A stretch of DNA of 13,856 bases from Planctomycetaceae bacterium. Lineage in GTDB: Bacteria; Planctomycetota; Planctomycetia; Pirellulales; JAEUIK01. Position numbers and translations under genes: made by a program. The stretch is taken from NCBI GenBank assembly GCA_015493185.1, contig WGDQ01000003.1, positions 1-13,856 on the forward strand. Reading direction: 5' to 3'. A model generated the notes under the pieces. The model was not told the origin of the DNA. It was given only the letters and a program-made list of their open reading frames with translations, and ran no database searches. Below, piece after piece: positions 1-6,396 of the stretch; positions within the stretch are counted from its first letter, which is position 1; each line of letters starts with the position of its first letter.

Positions 1-1041
1 ATAAGAGACAGGTTGTTGCGGTGGGTCATGCTGCTGGTTGCGGCCCTATGGGCCGGTTTGAGTTGGCGGCAGGCCTGGGTGTGGCGCAACAGCACGACGC
101 TGTTTGCCCATACGCTCGAAGTGAATCCGCAAAGCTGGATGGCGCACGTGGGGCTGGGCAATCAGTTGTTTGCCAAAAAAGAGTGGGACGAGGCTCTGCG
201 GCATTATCGGGCGGCGCTGGAGATCAACCCCGCCAATCCGGAGGCTCGTTGCATGCTGGCACGGGTGCTCGATGCGCGGGGACAACGTGAAGCGGCAATT
301 CATGAGGTCGAGGCGGCCTTGGCGATCGCGCCGGGCTATGTGAAAGCGCGAATGATGTTGGGTGACTTGCTGATTGCCGACGGGCGACCGGACGAGGCGC
401 TGGAGCAGTACGGCTACGCACTGGAGGTGCCGTTGTATGCGGATCGGGCCCATCGAGGCATGGGCAACGCGATGCTGCTTCGCGGCAACTACGCAGAAGC
501 GGCACGGCACTACGAGGCAGCCCTGGCCATCAGGCCCGACGACATGGACAGCCGGAACAATTTGGCCAACGTGCTGGTGCAGCTCGGGCAGCTCGATGCC
601 GCGGTGGGTGAGTACGAAAAAATCTTGCAGCTCGACCCGACGAATCGTCAGGCTCGGCGGAACCTGGGGGCCGTGTTGGTGCTTTTGCGGCGCTATGCTG
701 AGGCACTGCCCCACTTGCGATTCGCCATGCAAGAAACAGGGGAGGCGAAATTGCGGACCGACGACGTGTGGCAGAAGCAAGGCATGCCGCAGGAACAACA
801 GAACGTGCGGCGTCACGGCGACAAAGCATCGGGCGATGGCGATCCGAGTTTGCACTTCTATTTGGCCGAGGCACTTGCCGCATTGGGACGCCGCGATGAG
901 GCGATCGGGCACCTGCGGCAAGCACTGAGGTTGAAGCCCGATTGGACCGAGGCACGGCAGCGCCTCGACCGATTGATGCGCGAACCGCAAGAGCAAGAGG
1001 CCGTGCAGGAACAGACCGGGGCGGGCGAAGCCTCGCAATGA
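1..1041 (+). CDS. TPR-repeat protein, C-terminal part (5' end outside window)
   Basis: The reading frame is open from the first base, so the gene almost certainly starts upstream; a TTG at 13 is only the first possible start inside the window. The visible part opens with a hydrophobic helix (about residues 2-22 from that TTG, LRWVMLLVAALWAGLSW), then a WRNSTTLFAHTLEVNP segment, then about seven tetratricopeptide repeats: roughly residues 41-74, 75-108, 109-142, 143-176, 177-210, 211-243 and, after a polar insert (about 244-278), 279-312. The tail is Glu/Gln-rich. TPRs form helical scaffolds for protein contacts. The join of a last membrane helix, a W-R-x-S-x-x-L-F motif and TPRs is what I know from TMTC-like proteins (multi-pass membrane domain, then TPRs), so the missing N-terminal part is probably a multi-spanning membrane domain. 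That last step is inference. Confidence 0.85.
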   Translation: MRDRLLRWVMLLVAALWAGLSWRQAWVWRNSTTLFAHTLEVNPQSWMAHVGLGNQLFAKKEWDEALRHYRAALEINPANPEARCMLARVLDARGQREAAIHEVEAALAIAPGYVKARMMLGDLLIADGRPDEALEQYGYALEVPLYADRAHRGMGNAMLLRGNYAEAARHYEAALAIRPDDMDSRNNLANVLVQLGQLDAAVGEYEKILQLDPTNRQARRNLGAVLVLLRRYAEALPHLRFAMQETGEAKLRTDDVWQKQGMPQEQQNVRRHGDKASGDGDPSLHFYLAEALAALGRRDEAIGHLRQALRLKPDWTEARQRLDRLMREPQEQEAVQEQTGAGEASQ

Positions 1042-1187
1042 ATTGCCGATGAACCGCTGGCGAGGTAGTGCGCGTTTGAGGTGGTGCTTTGAGGTGGGGG
1101 CTTCAAGATGGTGGGGTGCCTGATGAGCTGGAAATTGATGGCGAGGCGTGGATGGCCGGTAAGCAGTCGATCGTGGATAAACGGGTG

Positions 1188-2837
1188 ATGATGATTCGAA
1201 AATGGCGGACAGGGCCAATGGGGATTGTGCGGTGTGTGCTGCTGGCGTGTTGGCTTGCAGTTTGTCTGGCTTCTCGCGCGGGTTGGGGTGCCGAATATCG
1301 CGTGCGTCCGGGAGACGATCCGCAGGCGGCGATCGACCGTGCCGAGCCGGGCGATCGTGTGGTGTTGCTGCCAGGATTGCATGAGCGCCCATTGGGGCGG
1401 CATCGGGCGATGCTGTACGTCGATAAGCCAATCGAGATCGAGCTGGCAGCAGGGGCCACGCTCAAGCTGGCCGATGGACAAACGGCGTTGCAGCCCGATG
1501 GGGAAATCACCACCGACCACAGCAGGAAAACCATCGACGATTTGGAAGTGGGAGGGCGTTACGATTTGAGCCGTGGCCCGCTGTTGCTCACGATTAAGAT
1601 CGACAGCAGTGGCAAGGCGGAGCAGCCCGATACGTTTTCATGGGCGTATGGGGTATTTGGCCAACCGCAGCAGCAACGCGTGCCGATCACGGGCGACTGG
1701 CAGCGGTTGGCTCATGGCATCGAAGTGCGGTTCCGTCGTAGGCAGGGGCACAATACGGGGGCGTTTTGGTTCGTGTCGTACGACGGCCCGGCATCGTATG
1801 GCATTCGCGTGGGACACGGTACGCAGCCATCGTACATCGAGAATGTGCGCATCGTGGGCCGCGGCACCATCGATTTGAATCGCACAGGCAACGTGCAGCC
1901 GAGCCCCATGGTGAAGGACATCTCGGCCTGCGTGTTGGTGCACGGCCGGGTGCGCAACGTGCACATCGAAGGCATCACGATGACCAACACGATGCGTTCG
2001 GTGATGATCTATGGCGAACACACGGGGCGTTTTCTGCCGGGGGGCGGGGTCGAAGGAGGCGAATCGTTCGACGCCGAAAGAATCACCATCGTATCGACTC
2101 GCACGATCAACCCGGGCGGCTCGGCCTATTTGCTGGGGCATCCGTCGCATCGAGGTCGGTTGCGTCAGGTGCGATGCAACTTCAACACGATGCTTTCGCA
2201 GAAGACCTCGCTCGAGCCGAATTTCAATCTTGATGGCTACGAGGTGATCGGCAATCTGATTCAAAGCGATGGTCTGGCCGTACACTGCTGGCGCCGATCG
2301 ACCAACGGCGTGATTGCCGACAACGTGCGGCTGGAAGACGACCGTGGACGCGGCGTGGTTGTAAACAACGCGCCGAGCGGTTGGAAGGCTTCGGAGAACC
2401 TGACGTTTTCGGGCAACCTGAATCTGCGATCGGATCGGCTGCCTGGCGAGTTTGCCGCGTCGGCGGCCACAATGGAGGGGCACTATCGCCTCGAAGGTCG
2501 GACGAACGACGCAGCATTTCACGTGCTGCAACCTGGCGATGGCCGGGGCATCGAGCTACCAGATGAGCGGGCCGTTTATCGTTTGACGCGTTTGGGACGC
2601 AGTTGGGACGGTAGGGCGTACGCGGCGTTTTCTGCGCGTGGCGAAGTGCGATCGGGCGGCGAGGGGCCCGCGATTGCTGAAGATTGGGTGTGGCCGGCCA
2701 GCCGGTCGAGTCGGGAGATCGAGATGCGCGTGCGGTTGAGCAGCGATCAGAAACGGTTGGTGTTGGAAGTTCGCGGTCAGCCCGGCAAAGAGATGGTGTG
2801 GGTGGGCCGTTTGGAGCTTCGACCACTGGATGAGTAG
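1188..2837 (+). CDS. Secreted right-handed parallel beta-helix (pectin-lyase-fold) protein
   Basis: About 549 residues from the ATG at 1188. A signal peptide is visible: basic start (MMIRKWRTGPMGIVR), hydrophobic core (CVLLACWLAVCLA), likely cut after GWGA before EYRV. The mature start (YRVRPGDDPQAAIDRAEPGDRVVLLPG) is the usual opening of parallel beta-helix proteins, and rung-like repeats follow (IENVRIVGRGTIDL, VRNVHIEGITMTNTMRSVMI, ENLTFSGNLNLRS). The last 80 or so residues look like a separate beta-rich region. Members are often polysaccharide lyases or glycoside hydrolases, but I see no diagnostic active site, so the substrate is unknown. The start is uncertain: TTG 1089 (GAGG 7 bases upstream), ATG 1152 (GAGG 5 bases upstream) and ATG 1218 are all in frame. 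The 1188 start gives a normal signal peptide with a short n-region; the leader from 1089 would be atypically long. Confidence 0.85.
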   Translation: MMIRKWRTGPMGIVRCVLLACWLAVCLASRAGWGAEYRVRPGDDPQAAIDRAEPGDRVVLLPGLHERPLGRHRAMLYVDKPIEIELAAGATLKLADGQTALQPDGEITTDHSRKTIDDLEVGGRYDLSRGPLLLTIKIDSSGKAEQPDTFSWAYGVFGQPQQQRVPITGDWQRLAHGIEVRFRRRQGHNTGAFWFVSYDGPASYGIRVGHGTQPSYIENVRIVGRGTIDLNRTGNVQPSPMVKDISACVLVHGRVRNVHIEGITMTNTMRSVMIYGEHTGRFLPGGGVEGGESFDAERITIVSTRTINPGGSAYLLGHPSHRGRLRQVRCNFNTMLSQKTSLEPNFNLDGYEVIGNLIQSDGLAVHCWRRSTNGVIADNVRLEDDRGRGVVVNNAPSGWKASENLTFSGNLNLRSDRLPGEFAASAATMEGHYRLEGRTNDAAFHVLQPGDGRGIELPDERAVYRLTRLGRSWDGRAYAAFSARGEVRSGGEGPAIAEDWVWPASRSSREIEMRVRLSSDQKRLVLEVRGQPGKEMVWVGRLELRPLDE

Positions 2838-3118
2838 CATCGCGGGGCCGGTGCTGCAAAAGCCCGGACGCTGCGTTGACGGTGCCGGTTGTTTGCTATG
2901 CCGACAAGCCTGCCACGCGAAGCGCAATGATGACGATTCTTGCAGGGTGAGCTCGCTTGTAAGGTGAACGCGTCGCGTGGTTTTGGTGGTTTGGCCGCGA
3001 TTGCTACCGACAAGCGTGTTCGCGTGGGCGCGGCGATCGCTTCGTTGGGAGGCCGCACGGTCGTTTATGCCCTGTGTTTATGGCGATTCTGGGAATCGTT
3101 TGTGGCCTTTGCGGTCGT

Positions 3119-3147
3119 TTGACAGCGGTGTAGGGGGCACCTAAAAT
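3119..3147 (+). promoter_or_regulatory. Near-consensus sigma-70 promoter
   Basis: TTGACA at 3119-3124, 17-base spacer, TAAAAT at 3142-3147. The -35 is a perfect match, the -10 matches 5 of 6, and the spacing is optimal. Expected transcription start is about 3153-3155. A perfect 6-bp inverted repeat (3084-3098) lies about 20 bases upstream of the -35 and could be an operator. The promoter fires straight into the self-complementary segment described next; whether transcripts also continue into the dksA-like gene is not visible. Confidence 0.65.
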
Positions 3148-3151
3148 GGCG

Positions 3152-3265
3152 AACTTGGCTTGTCCGGACGACCAGCGCGCTGGTGGCTTGGGGCCGTAGC
3201 GGCTGCGTGCCGCTGAGCGAGCGAGTCGCCTGGTACGGACCGAGAGCCGAGTTGCCGTGTTTTTG
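3152..3265 (+). ncRNA. Candidate structured small RNA (about 110 nt)
   Basis: The segment folds into one rod. Outer stem AACTTGGC (3152-3159) with GCCGAGTT (3246-3253), 8 bp with one G-U. Then GTCCG (3162-3166) with CGGAC (3236-3240). Then ACCAG (3171-3175) with CTGGT (3230-3234). A large asymmetric internal loop follows, then a perfect apical hairpin AGCGGC-TGCGT-GCCGCT (3198-3214). After the outer stem come GCC (3254-3256, able to pair with GGC 3148-3150) and a T5 run (3260-3264), as in an intrinsic terminator. The promoter ends 4 bases before the outer stem. I do not recognise the family: the SRP RNA core motif, the tmRNA TPsiC end and RNase P motifs are absent. A rod with a big internal loop recalls 6S RNA, but this is short for 6S and I cannot show homology. 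Confidence 0.5.
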
Positions 3266-3475
3266 GTTTGACAGACTGTTGAGAAAAAAACATTCCGGCT
3301 GCGAGGGGGCCAAAGGGACGCTGGTTCTGCACTGCCTGAAGCTCGACATATCGATTTCCGTCGGCTATGCGTGCGATTCTGGTGTGCTGGATCTGGCGAC
3401 CGGTTGTGCCCTTTCTTGCTGGGAAATCCATTCTTGCAACAGACTGCTTGAGAGCCGGCGCGGTGCGTGAGGCGT

Positions 3476-3495
3476 CGCCCATGCGAAAATGGGCG
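3476..3495. promoter_or_regulatory. Perfect hairpin upstream of the dksA-like gene
   Basis: CGCCCAT (3476-3482), loop GCGAAA, ATGGGCG (3489-3495). No T run follows, so it is not a standard terminator. It may be a leader structure or operator for the gene starting at 3579. Confidence 0.3.
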
Positions 3496-3578
3496 GGGCC
3501 ACTGAGGAGGCTGTGCCGCGGCGCCTTTGCTTGTGACGGCGCGAGCAGATTTCGGAAACAGTGGTTTGGAGCGCATCG

Positions 3579-3950
3579 ATGAAAAAGGCGGATATGAAGG
3601 TGTACAAAGAGCGGCTGTTGGCACTGCGGGCCCGTTTGCGGGGCGATGTCAGCCAAATGGCCGATCATGCATTGAAGGGCAATCGTTCGTCGATCAACGG
3701 CGATGCGGGCGGCATGCCCATCCATATGGCGGACATTGGCAGCGACAACTTCGAGCAAGAATTCACGCTGAGCCTGCTAGAGAGCGAAGGCGATACGCTG
3801 GGCAAAATCGAGGGAGCGCTCGAGCGCATCGAAGATGGCACCTATGGCAAATGCGATGAATGCGGCGGCGTGATTCCGAAAACGCGGCTCAATGCGATCC
3901 CCTACACGCCGTTTTGCATCAAATGCGCCGAGAAAATGGAGCAAGGTTGA
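3579..3950 (+). CDS. DksA/TraR-family C4 zinc-finger protein
   Basis: 123 residues from ATG 3579, which has GGAG at 3568-3571, 7 bases upstream; the in-frame GTG at 3561 is less likely. The N-terminal half is helical (VYKERLLALRARLRGDVSQMADHAL), then HMADIGSDNFEQEFTLSLLESEGDTLGKIEGALERIEDGTYGKC, the usual TraR/DksA central signature. The C-terminus has a four-cysteine zinc finger, CDECGGVIPKTRL...FCIKCAE (C-x2-C ... C-x2-C). DksA proteins bind RNA polymerase through the secondary channel and, with ppGpp, tune promoters such as those of rRNA; shorter relatives like this one often have undetermined targets, so I give no gene symbol. It is followed on the same strand by lspA after 242 bases. The adjacency of a dksA-like gene and lspA is also known in Chlamydia, which supports a PVC origin. 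Confidence 0.93.
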   Translation: MKKADMKVYKERLLALRARLRGDVSQMADHALKGNRSSINGDAGGMPIHMADIGSDNFEQEFTLSLLESEGDTLGKIEGALERIEDGTYGKCDECGGVIPKTRLNAIPYTPFCIKCAEKMEQG

Positions 3951-3962
3951 TTCCCGCGGGCC

Positions 3963-3978
3963 GGGCCGAATCGGGCCC
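3963..3978 (+). terminator. Possible weak terminator hairpin
   Basis: GGGCC (3963-3967), loop of 6, GGCCC (3974-3978), 12 bases after the dksA-like stop and followed by TTCTC. The stem is GC-rich but short and the T run is poor. It may only attenuate read-through into lspA. Confidence 0.25.
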
Positions 3979-4192
3979 TTCTCGAACGCTCGACCTGCCT
4001 TGCTGGTGACGCCGTCCGCGGGGGATCTGCTGTTTTTCGGATGAGGCGGCCAACCGGTTCGCGCCTTAAAGTGCACCTCCGGCCGGGTTATTTGGTCCCC
4101 CTTGCGCTGCTTGGCCCCCCTGGGGCTGTGGTGCATTCGGTACGCCCCGTGATTCACTTTTCTTTTCTTCTCGTTGGAAGAAACGCATTTCC

Positions 4193-4774
4193 ATGACGCC
4201 GGTACCGAAGAGTCGGTACGTTCTTTTCCTTGCGATCGTGACGGTTGGAGTTGCGGTTGATCTGGGAACCAAGCATTGGGCGTTCAGCCGCTTGGGAGCG
4301 CCGGGACCCGATGCCCGCGCGATGCGGGTGCTGGACGACGTGCTGCGGCTGGAGACCAGCCTGAACGAAGGGGCGCTGTTCGGCATGGGTCAGGGCGGCA
4401 GCTTTTGGTTTGCCGGATTGTCTTGCGTGGCGGCGGTGGGCATTTGCTACTGGCTGTTTGTGGGCGGTGCGGCTCGCGATCTGTGGCTCACCGTGGCGCT
4501 GGCTTCGGTAATGGCGGGCATCGGCGGCAATCTGTACGATCGGCTCGGGCTGCCTGGTCTGACGTGGAACTATCCTGTGGAGCGGATCGGCGAGCCGGTG
4601 TATGCGGTGCGGGATTGGATTCATTTCCAGATCGAGGGTTTGATCGACTGGCCGATTTTCAACGTGGCCGACATGTTGTTGGTTTGTGGTGCCACGCTGT
4701 TGGCCGTGCACGCCCTGTGGATCGAAGGGCGAAGAGCGACCGCGGACACGGCCGATCGCTCACTTTCTTCGTGA
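4193..4774 (+). CDS. lspA: Lipoprotein signal peptidase (signal peptidase II)
   Basis: 193 residues. Inner-membrane aspartyl protease that removes the signal peptide of lipoproteins after the cysteine has been lipidated. All family blocks are visible: VDLGTKHWA (22-30), LNEGALFG (57-64), GIGGNLYDR with catalytic Asp116, VRDWI (139-143) and FNVADM with catalytic Asp160. Four hydrophobic helices are evident (about 9-27, 71-90, 97-112 and 159-176). Length is slightly above the usual 160-170 because of a longer loop between the two catalytic blocks and a short polar tail. The ATG at 4193 has GGAAG at 4176-4180, 12 bases upstream, a weak ribosome site. It lies 242 bases after the dksA-like gene on the same strand and could share its transcript. 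Confidence 0.96.
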   Translation: MTPVPKSRYVLFLAIVTVGVAVDLGTKHWAFSRLGAPGPDARAMRVLDDVLRLETSLNEGALFGMGQGGSFWFAGLSCVAAVGICYWLFVGGAARDLWLTVALASVMAGIGGNLYDRLGLPGLTWNYPVERIGEPVYAVRDWIHFQIEGLIDWPIFNVADMLLVCGATLLAVHALWIEGRRATADTADRSLSS

Positions 4775-4917
4775 GTTTTCTTGCAACTTGCGAGCAGCCG
4801 AACGAGGTCGCTTGACGCGGTAGGATGAGCCGCGCTGCGTGAGTGGCAACGCCTGCCGGCATTTAGGCGGGTGATGAAAAAAAGAGGCGATTGCGGGGAA
4901 ATGTTGCGCAGGTGCAT

Positions 4918-4947
4918 TTGACAACAGGGGTTGCTGCTTGGCAGAAT
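4918..4947 (+). promoter_or_regulatory. Possible sigma-70 promoter for the 37-codon ORF
   Basis: TTGACA (4918-4923), 18-base spacer, CAGAAT (4942-4947). The -35 is perfect, the -10 matches 4 of 6. Expected start about 4954, giving a leader of about 16 bases to the ATG at 4970. Confidence 0.4.
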
Positions 4948-4969
4948 AGCTACATCAGAGGTGCCAGCT

Positions 4970-5083
4970 ATGACATGCCTGTTCGAGCAGTTGGGGGACG
5001 AATCGAACGGCACTCAGCCGACCATGGGCGCACACGGGATTGCCCCAACCGGGGGGACCGGAAACCTGCCTGCTCTGGTATAG
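4970..5083 (+). CDS. Short ORF (37 aa), possible small protein or leader peptide
   Basis: ATG at 4970 with AGAGG at 4957-4961, 8 bases upstream, ending at TAG 5081-5083. The product starts MTCLFEQLGDESNGT, continues with a Gly/Pro/Thr-rich part (HGIAPTGGTGN) and ends PALV. There is no signal peptide or membrane helix. By my count about three quarters of third codon positions are G or C, in line with the neighbours. A promoter-like sequence sits just upstream and the Rrf2 gene starts 189 bases downstream. I do not recognise the sequence. It may be a real small protein, a leader peptide for the Rrf2 gene, or chance. Confidence 0.35.
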   Translation: MTCLFEQLGDESNGTQPTMGAHGIAPTGGTGNLPALV

Positions 5084-5154
5084 GTTGGTGTTCATACGCG
5101 GGACGCAGGGATTTTTTAGCGTACCCATCCGCCGCCGGCCAACCTTGATCGTTG

Positions 5155-5190
5155 GACAAAGCGAAAGCTGCTTTGTCGCACTTGTTGCGA
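5155..5190 (+). promoter_or_regulatory. Overlapping hairpins in the leader of the first Rrf2 gene
   Basis: GACAAAGC (5155-5162) pairs perfectly with GCTTTGTC (5170-5177) across a 7-base loop. TCGCA (5176-5180) pairs with TGCGA (5186-5190). The two stems share bases 5176-5177, so they compete at their junction. The element ends about 80 bases before the Rrf2 start and may be an operator or an RNA switch; there is no T run directly after it. Confidence 0.35.
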
Positions 5191-5272
5191 TAAAGCTAGG
5201 GAAAGCGGTTACTTTCTCGGCCCGCGGCTTTTTCTACACAGAGGGTCGCGCGCCTTCAGGGATGCGCAGCGC

Positions 5273-5755
5273 ATGAAGATCTCGCGCACAGTCTCGTATG
5301 CAATTCAGGCCACGATTCAGTTGGCCCAGGCAGAAACCAAGTCGCCGACGCCTTGCAGCCAGCTTGCGGCAGAAGGCGATATGCCGGAGCGGTTTCTGCT
5401 TCAGATTCTCCGCAACCTGGTCACTCACGGCGTGCTCGACTCCACTCGAGGCGTAGAAGGCGGGTACCGCCTGGCGCGTGACCCTCAGGACATCTCGTTG
5501 CTGGAGATCATCGAGGCGATCGAGGGTCCGCTCAAGCCGGGGGTGGTGCCGCGCCGGGGATTGCCCCCGGAAGTTGAGACGCGGCTGAGGGCCGCATTGG
5601 AAGACGCCACCGAGCACTTCCGGGAAAAGCTCGACCGAATCAAGCTTTCGGATCTGGTGGGCGCGAACGGTAAACAGACATCGCCGCCCGAAGTGGCGGC
5701 ACCGCCGAGCGACAACGGGCCGTCGGAACCCACGCCGACCGCGGATCCGTCATGA
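5273..5755 (+). CDS. Rrf2-family transcriptional regulator (copy 1)
   Basis: 160 residues. The N-terminal winged helix is clear: MKISRTVSYAIQA, then PERFLLQILRNLVTHGVL (38-55) with the recognition region, the wing RGVEGGYRLAR (59-69) and DISLLEIIEAIEG (73-85). Rrf2 proteins such as IscR, NsrR and RsrR use three cysteines near 92-104 to hold an iron-sulfur cluster; here that region (PLKPGVVPRRGLPPEVE) has none. The only cysteine is Cys28, in the DNA-binding domain, so this is not a classical cluster sensor. A helical region (100-128) probably dimerises; the tail (135-160) is Pro/Ser-rich and likely disordered. The ATG has AGGGA at 5258-5262, 10 bases upstream. It is a paralogue of the gene at 6561. 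Targets are unknown. Confidence 0.9.
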   Translation: MKISRTVSYAIQATIQLAQAETKSPTPCSQLAAEGDMPERFLLQILRNLVTHGVLDSTRGVEGGYRLARDPQDISLLEIIEAIEGPLKPGVVPRRGLPPEVETRLRAALEDATEHFREKLDRIKLSDLVGANGKQTSPPEVAAPPSDNGPSEPTPTADPS

Positions 5756-5766
5756 TCTATTTCTTG

Positions 5767-5784
5767 CGGCCCGGAAGAGGGCCG
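5767..5784 (+). terminator. Hairpin just after the first Rrf2 gene
   Basis: CGGCCC (5767-5772), loop GGAAGA, GGGCCG (5779-5784), starting 12 bases after the stop codon. No T run follows, so termination is only a guess from position. Confidence 0.3.
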
Positions 5785-5932
5785 GCTGTGAGCTGGTGGG
5801 CCACCCTCTGCTTCTCATGCCTTCTGCGCCGTTGCGAGCAAGGGCTGTCGTGTTGCTGGAAGAGCGCCGACAGCAGGCAGCATTGGAATGACATGGCCCG
5901 CTTCTTCCGCGTTGCGGAAGGGGGCCGGCTGT
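5772..5932. repeat. 18-bp direct repeat pair, each copy in a hairpin arm
   Basis: The sequence CGGAAGRGGGCCGGCTGT (R is A in the first copy, G in the second) occurs at 5772-5789 and 5915-5932, 143 bases apart. The second copy overlaps the right arm of a strong hairpin: CTTCCGC (5904-5910), loop GTT, GCGGAAG (5914-5920), with GGCCC (5895-5899) against GGGCC (5922-5926) outside. Between the copies lies the perfect inverted repeat 5844-5850/5868-5874. Confidence 0.55.
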
Positions 5933-6329
5933 TCTGATGACTTGCGTCTTGCCTTGCAGTTTTTTTGCCGCTGCGTTGGCGGGCAGGCTTTGCGCTGGGG
6001 GCCGATTCTTTCGACTCGCCGCCGCCAGAGCACGTTCGTTGTGCGACGGCCACGACATCCGCTTTCGTGAAAGGCGTTGGTGGGAATTCCTAAAAACGGG
6101 GGGTGGATGTCGACCGTGCTGCGCGGACAACAAGATGCTGAAGATTGTTTGCGTGGCGGGCACCGTTCTGCGAGGGGGCCGCGGGCAACTCTATGCGGCA
6201 GATGTGTGGAGGCCGGAGGGCGAGTGAAAGTGCATGATCGCCCTTGGGATACGCACCGTCGTGAAATTGGAACCTAGAAGATTTGAACAGAAGAACCACC
6301 TGTACAGAAAACAGATAACTTATCGGAGG

Positions 6330-6346
6330 TTGGCACGCTTTGTGCA
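6330..6346 (+). promoter_or_regulatory. Sigma-54 (RpoN)-type -24/-12 promoter
   Basis: T-TGGCACG (6330-6337), four bases, then GTGCA (6342-6346). Against the consensus YTGGCACG-N4-TTGCW only the first T of the -12 block differs, and the GG-N10-GC spacing (GG 6332-6333, GC 6344-6345) is exact. Transcription would start near 6356-6358, about 200 bases before the Rrf2 ATG. The 60 bases upstream are unusually AT-rich, as expected for a control region. The same bases also allow a sigma-70 reading, TTGGCA (6330-6335), 16 bases, TATAGA (6352-6357), so the choice of sigma factor is not settled by sequence alone. Confidence 0.6.
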
Positions 6347-6372
6347 TGAACTATAGAGATGAAGCGGTTGGT

Positions 6373-6396
6373 TCTTGCGTCCCCACGGGTGGGGCA
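6373..6396 (+). promoter_or_regulatory. Leader hairpin between the sigma-54-type promoter and the Rrf2 gene
   Basis: CTTGC (about 6373-6377) and CCC pair with GGG and GCAAG (ending about 6396) around a perfect CCCCAC/GTGGGG core, leaving a 2-base GT bulge on the left arm. It lies about 20 bases after the expected start and could affect read-through or mRNA stability. No T run follows. Confidence 0.3.

Larger units (their letters stand above)
2838..3578. other. Intergenic region, 741 bases, with promoter and structured-RNA candidate
   Basis: No convincing protein gene on either strand; the ORFs here are short, of odd composition and without a good ribosome site. It contains a perfect inverted repeat CGATTC-TGG-GAATCG (3084-3098), a near-consensus promoter (3119-3147), the self-complementary candidate RNA (about 3148-3265), a second TTGACA (3268-3273) without a good -10, and a perfect 7-bp hairpin (CGCCCAT/ATGGGCG, 3476-3495) about 85 bases before the dksA-like start. 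The stretch 2838-3080 shows nothing I can name. Confidence 0.6.
4775..5272. other. Intergenic region between lspA and the first Rrf2 gene
   Basis: 498 bases. Contents in order: an inverted repeat CGCCT/AGGCG around GCCGGC (4850-4869) followed by an A7 run, so on the minus strand it would look like a hairpin with a T run on its wrong (5') side; a promoter-like TTGACA (4918-4923) with CAGAAT (4942-4947); a 37-codon ORF (4970-5083); a T6 run (5112-5117); and two overlapping hairpins (5155-5190). The remainder shows nothing I can name. Confidence 0.5.

Noticed and set aside
1230..1260. Lipobox in the beta-helix signal peptide (LLAC)
   Set aside because: The hydrophobic core continues well past this cysteine and a standard cleavage site (GWGA) follows, so type I secretion signal is preferred.
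46..1431. 461-residue minus-strand ORF
   Set aside because: It lies opposite the TPR gene and the start of the beta-helix gene, both of which have clear domains. The protein is rich in His/Pro/Arg without any motif, typical of an antisense shadow in GC-rich DNA.
1638..2531. 297-residue minus-strand ORF
   Set aside because: Antisense to the beta-helix gene, no recognisable domain.
3268..3296. Second TTGACA as a promoter for the dksA-like gene
   Set aside because: At 16-18 bases downstream there is no acceptable -10 (CATTCC at 17).
5752..5937. 61-residue ORF overlapping the first Rrf2 stop by ATGA
   Set aside because: The overlap looks like coupling, but the peptide is Cys/Trp/Arg-rich, covers three hairpins and shows no domain. 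More likely chance.
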